Positions 1 to 9,809 are shown, counted from the first letter of the stretch. The stretch is 64,000 nt of DNA from Flammeovirga pectinis (GCF_003970675.1 NZ_CP034563.1:1121501-1185500); one strand, 5' to 3'. Notes: generated by a model not told the origin, from the sequence alone. Numbers and translations: made by a program.

Positions 1-62
1 AACAAAAAGAGTCTTTTATTGAAAACGATAATCCTAGAATTATTGTAAAAGAAGAAGAATAA
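1..62 (+). CDS. C-terminal tail of an unidentified protein (partial)
   Basis: Only the last 19 codons are inside the window. The frame starting at base 3 reads QKESFIENDNPRIIVKEEE and ends in TAA at 60-62, just before a strong hairpin terminator. The tail is acidic and has no recognisable motif, so the product cannot be named. The frame was chosen because it is open from the window edge and stops directly upstream of the terminator shared with the convergent gene. Confidence 0.5.
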   Translation, partial: QKESFIENDNPRIIVKEEE

Positions 63-80
63 ATATAAAAAGTATTTTTA

Positions 81-124
81 AAAAGAATGTCCCATTACTT
101 GATTAGTAATGGGGCATTCTTTTT
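81..124. terminator. Bidirectional terminator between convergent genes
   Basis: AAAGAATG and CCATTACT pair with AGTAATGG and CATTCTTT around a short loop. An A-run lies on the left and a T-run on the right, so the hairpin can end the upstream plus-strand gene and the minus-strand PLP enzyme gene. Confidence 0.75.
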
Positions 125-126
125 AC

Positions 127-1374
127 TTAAACCTTATTTAGAGACTCTTCGATATCCCAAATAATATCTTCAGCATTTTCAACACCAATAGATAACCTTA
201 CTAAACTAGAAGTAATGCCAAATTCTTCTCTTTCTTTAGGATCTACACCAATGTGTGTCATACTTGCAGGGTGTTGAGCAAGACTTTCTGTACTACCCAA
301 ACTTACCGCGAGTTTCATTAATTTTAAACCATTAAGGAATTTAAAAGCTTCTTTCTCTCCTCCTTTAATATCAAAAGATACCATTGCACCAGGAGAAGAA
401 TATTGCTTTTTATATAGTTTATAATCTTTGGTTCCTTTAGGTATTAGCCCTAAATAATGAACTTTATCAACTTTTGGGTGATCATTTAAGTACTTAGCAA
501 CTTTCTTTGCGTTACGCATTTGCTTCTCCATTCTCACTTTTAAAGTTTCTAAAGACCTTAAAAGTAACCATGCAGTATGCGGACCAACCATATTACCTAA
601 GAAGGTACGCAGTGTTTTAACTCTCTGCATTACTTCTTTATTTCCTAAAACTGCACCAGCAATTAAATCACTATGTCCGCCTATATATTTTGTAGCAGAA
701 TACATTACTAAATCAGCCCCTAATTCTAGTGGGTTAGACCACAAAGGTCCCATGTAAGTATTATCTACGGCAACGTGAACTTTTTTCTTTTTAGTTGAAA
801 ACTTTTTTGCAATTTTTACACAAGCTCCAATATCAAATAAATCGTTTGTAGGGTTTGCAGGAGATTCTAAATAAATTAATGATAAACGATCGGCCTTACC
901 ACTATCTTTTATCAATTTAATTAAATCCTTTTTAGTATGATGTGGTCTGAATGCAATACTAGTAACACCAATTTTCTTTAAAAGATCATGAATAAAATGA
1001 TCTGTACCACCATAAGTTGGAGCACTATATAATATTAAATCACCTGGAGCAGAAAATTCTAAAAGTACAGAACTAATTGCACTCATACCACTTTCAAATA
1101 CGGCACAATCCTCAGATTTATCCCATAAACAAAGTCGATCTTCTAAAATCTCTAGATTGGGGTTATTAATTCTACTATAAATAAGACCTAGGTTTTCGTT
1201 CTCACCTTTTTCTCTTAATCCATATGCAACTTCAAAAAAAGCTTTACCTTCTTCTGCTGTTTTAAATACAAAAGTCGACGTTTGAAAAATAGGTGGCTTT
1301 ACAGCACCTTCAGAAAGCTCAGGTTTATAACCATGAGTCATCATTAAACTTTCTGGATGGAATTTATGTGGCAT
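127..1374 (-). CDS. Cys/Met metabolism PLP-dependent enzyme (methionine gamma-lyase / cystathionine gamma-synthase type)
   Basis: The 415-residue length is normal for the cystathionine gamma-synthase/lyase family, which forms or cleaves C-S bonds using pyridoxal phosphate in the cytoplasm. Visible family features are the substrate and cofactor binding YSRINNPN segment, the aspartate region AVDNTYMGPLW, the Schiff-base lysine in SATKYIGGHSD near residue 230, and the C-terminal SLGSTESLAQHPASMTH block. The last block is typical of methionine gamma-lyase and cystathionine lyase/synthase proteins. The precise reaction cannot be fixed from sequence alone. The gene appears monocistronic, ending at the shared terminator, with a long gene-free region upstream. 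Confidence 0.85.
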   Translation of the reverse strand: MPHKFHPESLMMTHGYKPELSEGAVKPPIFQTSTFVFKTAEEGKAFFEVAYGLREKGENENLGLIYSRINNPNLEILEDRLCLWDKSEDCAVFESGMSAISSVLLEFSAPGDLILYSAPTYGGTDHFIHDLLKKIGVTSIAFRPHHTKKDLIKLIKDSGKADRLSLIYLESPANPTNDLFDIGACVKIAKKFSTKKKKVHVAVDNTYMGPLWSNPLELGADLVMYSATKYIGGHSDLIAGAVLGNKEVMQRVKTLRTFLGNMVGPHTAWLLLRSLETLKVRMEKQMRNAKKVAKYLNDHPKVDKVHYLGLIPKGTKDYKLYKKQYSSPGAMVSFDIKGGEKEAFKFLNGLKLMKLAVSLGSTESLAQHPASMTHIGVDPKEREEFGITSSLVRLSIGVENAEDIIWDIEESLNKV

Positions 1375-2332
1375 TTTAACTTTTTTAGTTAGGTGTTTAT
1401 AAGTACTCTCAAAAATTTATGGTTACTATTAATGATGATGTACCTATTGGTATATATGTTTAAATATGAATATGCTTTGATTATTTTAGAATTGCTAATA
1501 AAAATATCCTTTAACTTATAAATAGTTAATGTTTATAGCCATGAACTAGTTAATACTCAAACATATATTAAGCAATTTATACTACTTATATTTTATGATA
1601 CAGATTTAAAGCTTGACTATTTACAATTGTATTGCATAGATTAAAAATTAATAATTTTGTTTTTACTTTATATACTTACGTAATAATTGATTATCAAAAT
1701 GACCATAAATACCCCATTCTAGGCATTTTATGTGTAAGTAGTACGAAAAAAAAATATAGACAATAATTAAGATGAAAATCTAAATAGATAATCTATCGAC
1801 GACTGTAAATAGCAGACTATCCGTGCCTTAACTTAATGTATGAAAGTATTTATATTTAAAAATATAGAATTATAATTTATGATGATTAAACATTATTTTT
1901 CTAACTTTAAGTATATTCTTTTAATAGAATGAAAATTATTCTAACTTTATAATATCAAAACTTTTAAAGTTTATATTTTAAAAGTGATATTTAAGGGGAG
2001 AAAGAATTATTTATTAATTTTAACTCTTCTTATCTAATGTCTTAACATGTTATATATCTAACTAGTTATTACATTCCCCTATTTATTAGGGCAACTATTA
2101 ATAAGTGATTCTCTGTATAGAGTTTTACTTTAATAAAGATGTACTTACTTAGGGAATCCATACATTAGGATATCCCCCAATTAATAATGAGGCCCCTCTC
2201 TATTTTTTTAAAATATTGAGGGGTATTATTATGCCTAAATTTTAATATTCTGTTCCATCATTTTTTTAAATTGTAGTATTTTAACTTTCTTATATAACAA
2301 TTTTAACAACATACAGATTGATGGTGCTATTA
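1375..2332. other. Gene-free AT-rich spacer
   Basis: I found no convincing open reading frame or known RNA. It must contain the promoter of the minus-strand PLP enzyme. Two small hairpins stand out: CCCTA...TAGGG near 2087-2101 and CCCCTC...GAGGGG near 2194-2224. The second lacks a good T-run, so neither is called as a gene or terminator. Confidence 0.5.
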
Positions 2333-2490
2333 TTTGTCTGTCTATGAAAAATCATACAAATTGAGGTATCAATAAAGAAAACAAGAACGAAGTAACTTAA
2401 TTGTATTTCGATATAAAATATTAGTTGGAAGTTTGTTTGTTAGTTTAGTTTATAGAGAAAAAGACCCATGTTTTACATAGGTCTTTTTTA
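2333..2490 (+). ncRNA. Tandem small RNA candidate, copy 1
   Basis: This is the first of four copies of a ~125-nt block. A TTTG box at 2333-2336 lies 26 bases from an AATTG box at 2359-2363, the same spacing as in the other copies and reminiscent of the Bacteroidota -33/-7 promoter. The block from about 2364 is nearly identical in all four copies and ends in a terminator whose arms AAAAAGACC and GGTCTTTTT flank ATGT/ACAT. No ATG-initiated frame exists before the terminator, so it looks non-coding. Upstream sequence differs from copies 2-4. RNA function is unknown. Confidence 0.6.
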
Positions 2491-2697
2491 TTTTTACACA
2501 ATTTTATATCTAAAGTGACTACTATACCCAAATATTCATTCCCAAATTCTTTACAATCCCAAAATCAGATATTTTCTAAAATTTTGTTTATTTATTTATA
2601 TAATAAGTGATTAATTCTTCACTAATAATGTTAAATAGGAAGATTTAAATTTTATGATAGTACAATTTTAACAAAAGCGTAAATCTTACACAAATCT

Positions 2698-2855
2698 TTT
2701 GATTATGTAATTAATTATATTGTAATTGAGGTATCAATAAAGAAAACAAGAACGAAATAACTTAATTGTAATTCGTTATAAAATATTAGTTGGAAGTTTG
2801 TTTGTTAGTTTAGTTTATAAAGAAAAAGACCCATGTTTTACATAGGTCTTTTTTT
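2698..2855 (+). ncRNA. Tandem small RNA candidate, copy 2
   Basis: Second copy, 365 bases after the first. TTTG is at 2698-2701 and AATTG at 2724-2728, followed by the conserved body and the same terminator. Copies 2-4 also share an upstream block, starting with TGATAGTACAATTT around 2655, that copy 1 lacks. The duplicated unit therefore includes promoter and body. Multi-copy sRNA genes with individual promoters are known in other bacteria; that this is one is an inference. Confidence 0.6.
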
Positions 2856-3047
2856 ATTTTCCAATATTTAATCAAATTAAGTATATCCTACGATAATATT
2901 GAACACTCCTACCTTTCCGAATAATCTCATAATGAACTATTTCTATATAAAATAAATGATTGATTACTCACTTAAAATGCATAAATAAGACAATTTTAAT
3001 TATATGATAGTACAATTTCAATATAAACGTAAAACACACACAAAACA

Positions 3048-3205
3048 TTTGATTATATAAATAATTATATTGTAATTGAAGTATCAATAAAGAAAACAAG
3101 AACGAAATAACTTAATTGTATTTCGTTATAAAATATTAGTTGGAAGTTTGTTTGTTAGTTTAGTTTATAAAGAAAAAGACCCATGTTTTACATAGGTCTT
3201 TTTTT
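3048..3205 (+). ncRNA. Tandem small RNA candidate, copy 3
   Basis: Third copy, 350 bases after copy 2. TTTG is at 3048-3051 and AATTG at 3074-3078, again 26 bases apart. The body carries only single-base differences and ends in the same hairpin and T-run. The spacers between copies are much less conserved than the bodies, which argues for selection on the transcribed part and not only recent duplication. Confidence 0.6.
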
Positions 3206-3413
3206 AATTATATAAAATTATATTCTTAAATTCCATTATCAAACCAAATATATAGTATTACAACTTATGATATCTCAAAATTACTTATTTCCATCAAAAA
3301 ACCCTTTTTTAATCACTTCTGGATTGATTTATACTTCATTTAAGAAAAAAATAAGATAATTTTAATTATATGATAGTACAATTTCAATATAAGCGTAAAA
3401 CACACACAAAACA

Positions 3414-3571
3414 TTTGATTATATAAATAATTATATTGTAATTGAGGTATCAATAAAGAAAACAAGAACGAAATAACTTAATTGTAATTCGTTATAAAAT
3501 ATTAGTTGGAAGTTTGTTTGTTAGTTTAGTTTATAAGAAAAAGACCAGTGATATTCATTGGTCTTTTTTTG
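3414..3571 (+). ncRNA. Tandem small RNA candidate, copy 4 (divergent terminator)
   Basis: Fourth copy, with TTTG at 3414-3417 and AATTG at 3440-3444. The body is conserved, but the terminator loop and upper stem changed to GACCAGTGATATTCATTGGTC. The outer arms stay paired and the upper stem is replaced by another paired stem (TGA/TCA plus a G-T pair). The hairpin also sits at the 3' end of the convergent VF530-like gene, so the change may reflect sharing of this terminator. Confidence 0.6.
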
Positions 3572-3808
3572 TTATTTCTGTCTTTTTGTTTTTTGTAGAT
3601 ACAAATGTTCTACTTTTTCTCTAGCCCAAGGTGTTCTTCTCAAAAACTTTAAACTAGATTTTACAGACGGATCATTACTAAAACAATTTATTCTTATTCT
3701 ATGAGCAAGTTGATCCCATCCATAATAATCAACTAAATATTCTAGCATATCAGCAAGTTTAACTCCATGTAGTGGGTTATTTGGCTGTTTTTGATTCTTC
3801 TCTTCCAT
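3572..3808 (-). CDS. VF530 (DUF2132) family protein
   Basis: A 78-residue basic protein matching the small VF530 family: [21 protein letters not shown], then [28 protein letters not shown]. The family is widespread, small and alpha-helical, and described as DNA-binding from a solved structure; its cellular role is not established. The stop codon abuts the terminator shared with the fourth small RNA copy. The gene stands alone, divergent from the next plus-strand gene. Confidence 0.8.
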   Translation of the reverse strand: MEEKNQKQPNNPLHGVKLADMLEYLVDYYGWDQLAHRIRINCFSNDPSVKSSLKFLRRTPWAREKVEHLYLQKTKRQK

Positions 3809-3909
3809 AGTACAAATGTATCAATTCTATTATTTAAGACCACCTTTATTATTTTTTATTGTCAGAATATTGTAGAAATTGCCATAATTCTAAACAACTA
3901 CTCTTCTTT

Positions 3910-4704
3910 ATGAAAGCTACTCTATTATTAGTACTCTGTATTATCAGTTTAAATGTTGCTGGACAAGGCAAAATAAATTCGATTCAAAAAGATGTACAAA
4001 CTAAAAAGTCATCTCCCTCTCCTAGCACTCAAAGTGGTGATGGAGATAAATATGATGAAGAAACAATGAATATTTTATTTACAATATTTAGGTTACTATT
4101 AATTGGAGCTCCACAAGATTTCCAATTACATAGATATGGTAGTGTAATTAAATTACAGAGATACCCTTACATGCAAAAGGGTTACGGTAGATATACACGT
4201 AATAAAGAATTAGCAACTAAATTCACATCAAGTCTTGAAATAAATGGTTTTTATGAGTCGAAAACTCTTTATGGTTTAAACTCACATTTCAATTTCTTTT
4301 TCATGCCTAAAATTAGTATTGACATTGAGGGTAGTTTTTATAGAGAAGAAATCTCTGAAAGAGAACAAAGTGATATGGGGCTTATGCACATTAATGCTAC
4401 GTACCACCGATTTGCTTTTACAGGTTTGGATACTTGGTTTGGTGTTGGATATTCTAGACTATTTCTAGGTGATGGTTTTGATGGAGCGAACTTTAATATA
4501 GGAACAGAAATTTTCTTTATGAAACCAATAAGCATATATACTAACTGGTATTTTGGTTCTTTTGATACAACTGAATTCCACGAAGGAAATATTGATTTAA
4601 AATGGTATGTTAACCGAATGTCTCTAAAATTAGGTTACCGTTTTCTTAAAATTGGAACTGCAACAATTAAAGGACCTGAGGTTGGTTTAGGAATCACGCT
4701 ATAA
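3910..4704 (+). CDS. Outer-membrane beta-barrel-like protein of unknown function
   Basis: The longest frame begins with a TTG at 3859. I prefer the ATG at 3910 because it gives a clean signal peptide, MKATLLLVLCIISLNVAGQG, and a 264-residue product. After a Ser/Pro-rich linker the protein alternates hydrophobic and aromatic strands (SLEINGFYESKTLYGLNSHF, WFGVGYSRLFLGDGF) and ends in a terminal strand, consistent with an outer-membrane barrel. No named family is recognised. It ends at a bidirectional terminator facing the GH92 genes. Confidence 0.7.
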   Translation: MKATLLLVLCIISLNVAGQGKINSIQKDVQTKKSSPSPSTQSGDGDKYDEETMNILFTIFRLLLIGAPQDFQLHRYGSVIKLQRYPYMQKGYGRYTRNKELATKFTSSLEINGFYESKTLYGLNSHFNFFFMPKISIDIEGSFYREEISEREQSDMGLMHINATYHRFAFTGLDTWFGVGYSRLFLGDGFDGANFNIGTEIFFMKPISIYTNWYFGSFDTTEFHEGNIDLKWYVNRMSLKLGYRFLKIGTATIKGPEVGLGITL

Positions 4705-4705
4705 A

Positions 4706-4745
4706 AAAAGAAGGCCATCAAAAATTAATTTGATGGCCTTCTTCG
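4706..4745. terminator. Bidirectional terminator
   Basis: AAGAAGGCCATCAAA pairs with TTTGATGGCCTTCTT around a five-base loop, directly after the plus-strand stop and 15 bases from the end of the convergent GH92 gene. Confidence 0.85.
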
Positions 4746-4759
4746 TAATTAAAATAAGA

Positions 4760-7066
4760 TTATAACTTCCCTGACATAGAGAATGGTGCACTGTCTTTTG
4801 CAGTTCCCCAGTCTTTATTAGGTTGATTACCCATTTCAAAAACAATCTCACCACCAGCCATAATTTGCTCGTGCGTTAAATATGTTTTGTTAAATGATTT
4901 TCCATTTAATGTAGCAGATTGTATATAAACATTCTCATCAGAATTGTTATTTGCTACCACAGTAAATGTTTTTCCGTTTTCTAAAGCCATTGTTGCTTTA
5001 CCAAACTCAGGAGATCCAATTGCGTATTCGTTTGTACCAGGAGCTACAGGATACATACCTAAAGCAGAGAATACATACCAAGCTGACGTCTGACCATTGT
5101 CTTCGTCACCACATAAACCATCTGGTGTTGGACTGTAAAGATCTTTTAAAACTTTACGAGCCCATTTTTGTGCTTTCCAAGGCTGACCTGCATAATCGTA
5201 TAGATAAATAGCATGTTGAATTGGCTGGTTACCATGTGCATACTGCCCAGTACCATATTTTTCATCTGCTACTTTCATTTCTGTAATCTCATGAATTTCA
5301 AACCCATAGTAATCATGGTTTGCAATAGATGGTGTTGTAAATATTGAATCTAGTTTTAAACCAAATGCTTTTTTACCACCCATTAATCTTGCTAATCCAG
5401 CAGGATCATGAAATACTGACCAAGTGTAATGCCAAGAAGAACCTTCTGTAAAAGCTCCACCCCATGCTTCTGGAATAAATGGCGTTTGCCAAGAACCATC
5501 TTTTAATTTAGCACGCATAAAGTTTGTACTTGGATCAAATACATTTTTATAATTGTTTGCTCTTTTAGCAAATAAATCAATTTCTGCTTGAGGTTTACCA
5601 AGAGCTTCTGCTAATTTCATGATACAATAATCATCATAAGCATATTCTAATGTTCTTGCAGTATTTTCATGAATACCAACATCGTAAGGAATGTAGCCTA
5701 AGTTGTTGTAATAATCTACACCCATACGGCCAACTGAACCTAGAGGACCGTGATTTTTAGTATTCTTGATAATAGCGGCATACAGTGTTTCAACATCATA
5801 TCCTCTAATTCCTTTTAAATAAGAATCTGCAATTAAAGATGCCGAGTTAGAACCAATCATACAATCTCTATGACCAGGTGAAGCCCATTCAGGTAACCAA
5901 CCACTTTCGTTATATGTATTCACTAAACCGCTCATAATATTGCTGTTCAATTCTGGATACATCACTGTAAAGAAAGGAAAAACTGCTCTAAACGTATCCC
6001 AGAAGCCATTATCAGTAAACATATAACCGTCTAATACTTCGCCATTATATGGAGAGTAGTGTACTAATTTATTGTCTACATCATACTCATAAAATTTACG
6101 AGGAAACAATAATGTACGGTACATAGAAGTATAGAAATTCTGCATACTTCTTTCAGAACCACCTTCAACCTTTAAGCGGTTAAACTGTTCGTTCCATGTA
6201 TATTGTGCTTCATTTTTAACTTCTTCAAAAGACTTATTTCCAATCTCTCTAGACAAGTTAATTTCTGCTTGCTCATGAGAAATGAATGATGAAGCAACTC
6301 TTGCTGTGATTACCTCACCTTCTTTTGTATTAAACTTAACATACCCTGCAGTTCTATCTGCTTTCAACTCTTTACTTGCAGTAGCTTCTTTTCCATTCCA
6401 AGTACCTTGTGTTGTAAATTCTTTATCAAATTGAATAACATAATAGTTAGCAAAGTTTTTAGGAACACCACCATGGTTGTTTGTTACGTAACCAATAATT
6501 TTCTTTTCTTCTGGAATTATCTTCACAAAAGAGCCCTGGTTATAACCATCTACTAATACTATTGCATCTTTAGTTTTAGGGAATGTAAACTGGAAAATTG
6601 CACCTCTTGTAGTTGGAGCAACTTCTGCTTTTGTATTATATGTTTCTAAATTAACACTGTAATAATGAGGTTTTGCAACTTCATTATCATGAGTGTATTT
6701 AGATTGTCTTTCTTTTTCATTAAACTTTACTTCACCAGTCATTGGGAAAATTGAAAATGCAGCATAATCATTTATCCACGGACTTGGTTGGTGTGTTTGT
6801 TTAATACCATTTATACTATCTTTTTGGTACATATATGCCCAACCATCGCCATTATTATTGGTTTGAGGTGTCCAGAAGTTCATTCCCCAAGGTGTGGCTA
6901 CAGCAGGATATGTATTTCCTGTAGATAATCTAAAATCTGATAATGAACCAACTTGAGTACTCACATACTTTGTGTAGTCGGTTAATACTTTCTTCTCTTC
7001 TTTTTGCGTACAAGCAAATAACAAAGAAGTGATGAAAGCGATTAATAAGTAATTTTTAAATTTCAT
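4760..7066 (-). CDS. GH92 family alpha-mannosidase lipoprotein (downstream copy)
   Basis: A 768-residue exo-alpha-mannosidase of glycoside hydrolase family 92, a calcium-dependent family that removes mannose from N-glycans or mannans. The N-terminus carries a lipoprotein signal ending LLFAC, so it is probably attached to a membrane. Family landmarks are YAHGNQPIQH near residue 609 and GDEDNGQTSAWYVFSALGMYPVAPG near residue 650, the region of the catalytic acidic residues in characterised members. It lies 22 bases downstream of a second GH92 gene on the same strand, so the two are probably cotranscribed. Linkage specificity cannot be read from the sequence. Confidence 0.9.
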   Translation of the reverse strand: MKFKNYLLIAFITSLLFACTQKEEKKVLTDYTKYVSTQVGSLSDFRLSTGNTYPAVATPWGMNFWTPQTNNNGDGWAYMYQKDSINGIKQTHQPSPWINDYAAFSIFPMTGEVKFNEKERQSKYTHDNEVAKPHYYSVNLETYNTKAEVAPTTRGAIFQFTFPKTKDAIVLVDGYNQGSFVKIIPEEKKIIGYVTNNHGGVPKNFANYYVIQFDKEFTTQGTWNGKEATASKELKADRTAGYVKFNTKEGEVITARVASSFISHEQAEINLSREIGNKSFEEVKNEAQYTWNEQFNRLKVEGGSERSMQNFYTSMYRTLLFPRKFYEYDVDNKLVHYSPYNGEVLDGYMFTDNGFWDTFRAVFPFFTVMYPELNSNIMSGLVNTYNESGWLPEWASPGHRDCMIGSNSASLIADSYLKGIRGYDVETLYAAIIKNTKNHGPLGSVGRMGVDYYNNLGYIPYDVGIHENTARTLEYAYDDYCIMKLAEALGKPQAEIDLFAKRANNYKNVFDPSTNFMRAKLKDGSWQTPFIPEAWGGAFTEGSSWHYTWSVFHDPAGLARLMGGKKAFGLKLDSIFTTPSIANHDYYGFEIHEITEMKVADEKYGTGQYAHGNQPIQHAIYLYDYAGQPWKAQKWARKVLKDLYSPTPDGLCGDEDNGQTSAWYVFSALGMYPVAPGTNEYAIGSPEFGKATMALENGKTFTVVANNNSDENVYIQSATLNGKSFNKTYLTHEQIMAGGEIVFEMGNQPNKDWGTAKDSAPFSMSGKL

Positions 7067-7088
7067 TTGATATGATATTGGATAGTAA

Positions 7089-9380
7089 TTAATTATCTAA
7101 TTGAAGTGATGAAACAGGTATATCTCCTTCTTTAGCACCAAATGCCTTATTTGGCTTAGGTCCCATTTTAAAAGTTAAAACGCCTCCTTCAGAAATTTGA
7201 TCTTGTGTGATATAACTTGTTGTAATTTCTTTTCCATTTAAAGACAGAGATTGAACGTATTTATTTTTATCAGAATTATTCTTTGCTACAACAATAAATG
7301 TTCTTCCATTGCCTAAGTCCATGCTTACTCTATCAAATATTGGAGAGCCGATGATATATTGTTTATCGCCTGGACAAACTGGATAAAAGCCCATTGCAGA
7401 GAAAATATACCAAGCCGACATTTGACCACAATCTTCGTTGTTAATCATACCATCGGGCTTATCAGAATACATTTCTGCCATTAATTTTCTTACCATTGCT
7501 TGCGTTTTCCAAGCCTCACCTACATAATTATATAAATACGGGTTTGCATGTCCTGGCTCGTCACCATGTGCGTAGCTTCCTACAAAACCAGATATATCTG
7601 CGTGTTCTTCTCCTTTCATTTCTAACTCTACACTAAATAATTGATCCAACTCTTTGGCAAAAGCAACTTTACCACCTTTCAATTCAATCAAATCACTTAC
7701 TGCGTGAGGTACAAAATAATCATAGGCCCATTTATTACCAGAAATCCAATGATCTTGTAATGGCTCCCATTGGTCCATCACTATATCACCAAACCATTCT
7801 CCGTTTGCTTTTTTAGGCCAAAACATTTTTCTTTCAGGATGATAAATATTTCTGAAATTATTCGCACGTTTCATGTAATAATTGTACTTATCAATATCTC
7901 CAATATCTTTAGCTAATTGAGCAATAACCCAATCCTCGTAAGCATACTCTAAAGTTTTTGATATATTTTTAGGTATATGAGCAGGAACATAGCCCAATTT
8001 TATATACTCATTTAAACCTCCATCACCATCAGAACTAGACACTTTATTAAAGTGTGCAATATCATCCATAGCAGCAAAAGCCTCTTTTTTATCAATATCA
8101 GCACCTTTCTGAATAGCATCGTAGATTACAGGAACAGATGGATAACCTATCATACAAGTGTTATCAACACCGCAAAGTTCCCATAATGGTAAATGATCTC
8201 CTGCATCTTTATAACGTGCAATTAGAGATCTACTAAAATCCTGAGAATATTCTGGAGTTAAAAAGCTAATTAAAGGCTTAGTTGCTCTAAAAGTATCCCA
8301 TGTAGAAAAACTTGAATAGTTGGTAAAACCTTCTGCTTTAAATGATTTCCCTAAAGCAACATATTTACCATCTATATCCATTGATAAGTTGGGTGCAATA
8401 AAGTTATGGTACACACCAGTATAAAAAATCCTACGTTGTTCTTTAGTACCACCTTCAACTTTAAATTTAGATAAAATACCATTCCATTGATTTTGAGCAT
8501 TCAATTGTGCTAAAGCAAAAGAATTATCTTTTTCGGAACGTAAATTCAATAATGCACCATTAGCACTCACTGCAGAAATACCAACTTTAACTTCTATACT
8601 TTCGCCTTCTCTAGTCCTAAAAGTTGCAAAGCCTTTTACATCTTTATCAATTACTTTTAAGTGCTTAGAAAATTTACCTGCTTTTGTTATTTTAAACGCA
8701 TCGTATGGTTTAGAAAATTCAGCAGAAAAATAAACATATCTTCTACCACCCCAACCTTCACTTAAACAGTAACCACTAATTTCTGTAGCAGAAGTTGTTT
8801 CTATTTTTGTCTCTAACACTTTACCAAAGATGATATTAGTTGGATCAAAAATTATATTCGCTTTCTCAGATTCTGGAAAAATATATTTATGAAACCCAAC
8901 TCGCTTACCCGCGGTTAATTCTGCAGTTACATTGTAATCTTCTAGATATACTTTATAAAACCCTGCTTCTGCTTTTTCATTTTCATGAGAAAATCTAGAT
9001 CTCCAACCTGTATCTGGTTTATCTTTTTCACCTGCCGTTATCTGTAATTCTCCAACAGTTGGCATAACTAATATATCTCCTAAATCAGACCAGCCTGTAC
9101 CACTTAGGTGAGTATGACTAAAACCTTTTAAAGTTGAATCTGAATAATGATACCCTGAACACCAATTCCATCCTTTTGTATCTGTATCAGGACTTAATTG
9201 AATCATAGAAAACGGTATTGTTGCACCTGGAAATGTATGCACGATTCCGCCAGTTCCGATAAATGGATCTACATTGTTAATTGGTTTTTCTTTGATAATT
9301 GGCTTATCATCTGATTTACAAGAGGTAAACAGAGAGATAATTAGAATTAATTGTAGTAATAAAAGGCTATTCCTCTTCAT
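7089..9380 (-). CDS. GH92 family alpha-mannosidase lipoprotein (upstream copy)
   Basis: A 763-residue GH92 enzyme with lipobox SLFTSC and the classic N-terminal NVDPFIGTGG...HTFPGATIPFSM block. Later motifs are YAHGDEPGHANPYLYNY near residue 605 and NNEDCGQMSAWYIFSAMGFYPV near residue 650. It resembles well-studied GH92 enzymes more closely than its downstream partner, which has GNQP where this one has GDEP. The difference suggests different substrates or linkages. No SusC/D pair is adjacent, so this is not a full polysaccharide-utilisation locus in the window. Confidence 0.9.
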   Translation of the reverse strand: MKRNSLLLLQLILIISLFTSCKSDDKPIIKEKPINNVDPFIGTGGIVHTFPGATIPFSMIQLSPDTDTKGWNWCSGYHYSDSTLKGFSHTHLSGTGWSDLGDILVMPTVGELQITAGEKDKPDTGWRSRFSHENEKAEAGFYKVYLEDYNVTAELTAGKRVGFHKYIFPESEKANIIFDPTNIIFGKVLETKIETTSATEISGYCLSEGWGGRRYVYFSAEFSKPYDAFKITKAGKFSKHLKVIDKDVKGFATFRTREGESIEVKVGISAVSANGALLNLRSEKDNSFALAQLNAQNQWNGILSKFKVEGGTKEQRRIFYTGVYHNFIAPNLSMDIDGKYVALGKSFKAEGFTNYSSFSTWDTFRATKPLISFLTPEYSQDFSRSLIARYKDAGDHLPLWELCGVDNTCMIGYPSVPVIYDAIQKGADIDKKEAFAAMDDIAHFNKVSSSDGDGGLNEYIKLGYVPAHIPKNISKTLEYAYEDWVIAQLAKDIGDIDKYNYYMKRANNFRNIYHPERKMFWPKKANGEWFGDIVMDQWEPLQDHWISGNKWAYDYFVPHAVSDLIELKGGKVAFAKELDQLFSVELEMKGEEHADISGFVGSYAHGDEPGHANPYLYNYVGEAWKTQAMVRKLMAEMYSDKPDGMINNEDCGQMSAWYIFSAMGFYPVCPGDKQYIIGSPIFDRVSMDLGNGRTFIVVAKNNSDKNKYVQSLSLNGKEITTSYITQDQISEGGVLTFKMGPKPNKAFGAKEGDIPVSSLQLDN

Positions 9381-9809
9381 TTTATACTTAGATTATTGGT
9401 ATTATTCTTATTTAAAAACGCACAATTACGCATAAACAAGCATTTACTTGCAAGATATTGGTGTTTTCATTAAAAACAAAGTTAGTATTTGTTCATTTTT
9501 TTGAGTTAAGATTTATTAAGTGTAAAAGAACACATTCGTTGGATTGATAAATTTAAATAGGATGATCTGAATCATTTTTTATACCAAAAATCAATTACTT
9601 TAATCTTTAAATAATACAGACTATATAACTCATTTTCTTTATTTTACATTAAAAAATCTTATGCTAAGAATTAAGAATGCAATTAATGTCAATTCAATAA
9701 AAATATATGTTTCCTATGTATAGGCATTTTCGGAACAAGAATTGTTTATGTAACTATTGTACGAATTAACAGCATTAAACAAAGGCATCTAATTTAAGGT
9801 GTTCAACAC
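9381..9809. other. Divergent intergenic region
   Basis: A 429-base AT-rich spacer between the minus-strand GH92 pair and the plus-strand T9SS pair. Apart from the minus-strand promoter candidate I see no gene, RNA or clear plus-strand promoter. Confidence 0.5.
9450..9480 (-). promoter_or_regulatory. Candidate Bacteroidota-type promoter for the GH92 pair
   Basis: On the minus strand a TTTG box (9477-9480) is followed after 19 bases by TATCTTGC (9450-9457), resembling the TTTG / TAnnTTTG consensus. It lies 70 bases upstream of the GH92 start codon. Confidence 0.35.

Noticed and set aside
2194-2224. Terminator of an additional small RNA
   Set aside because: The CCCCTC/GAGGGG hairpin lacks a clear T-run and no conserved transcript body precedes it.
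2333-3571. CRISPR array
   Set aside because: The repeats are ~125 bases with spacings of 350-366 bases, and each has a promoter-like box and terminator; no cas genes are present.
3859-3909. TTG start for the outer-membrane-like protein
   Set aside because: The ATG at 3910 gives a typical signal peptide; the 17 added residues would block export.
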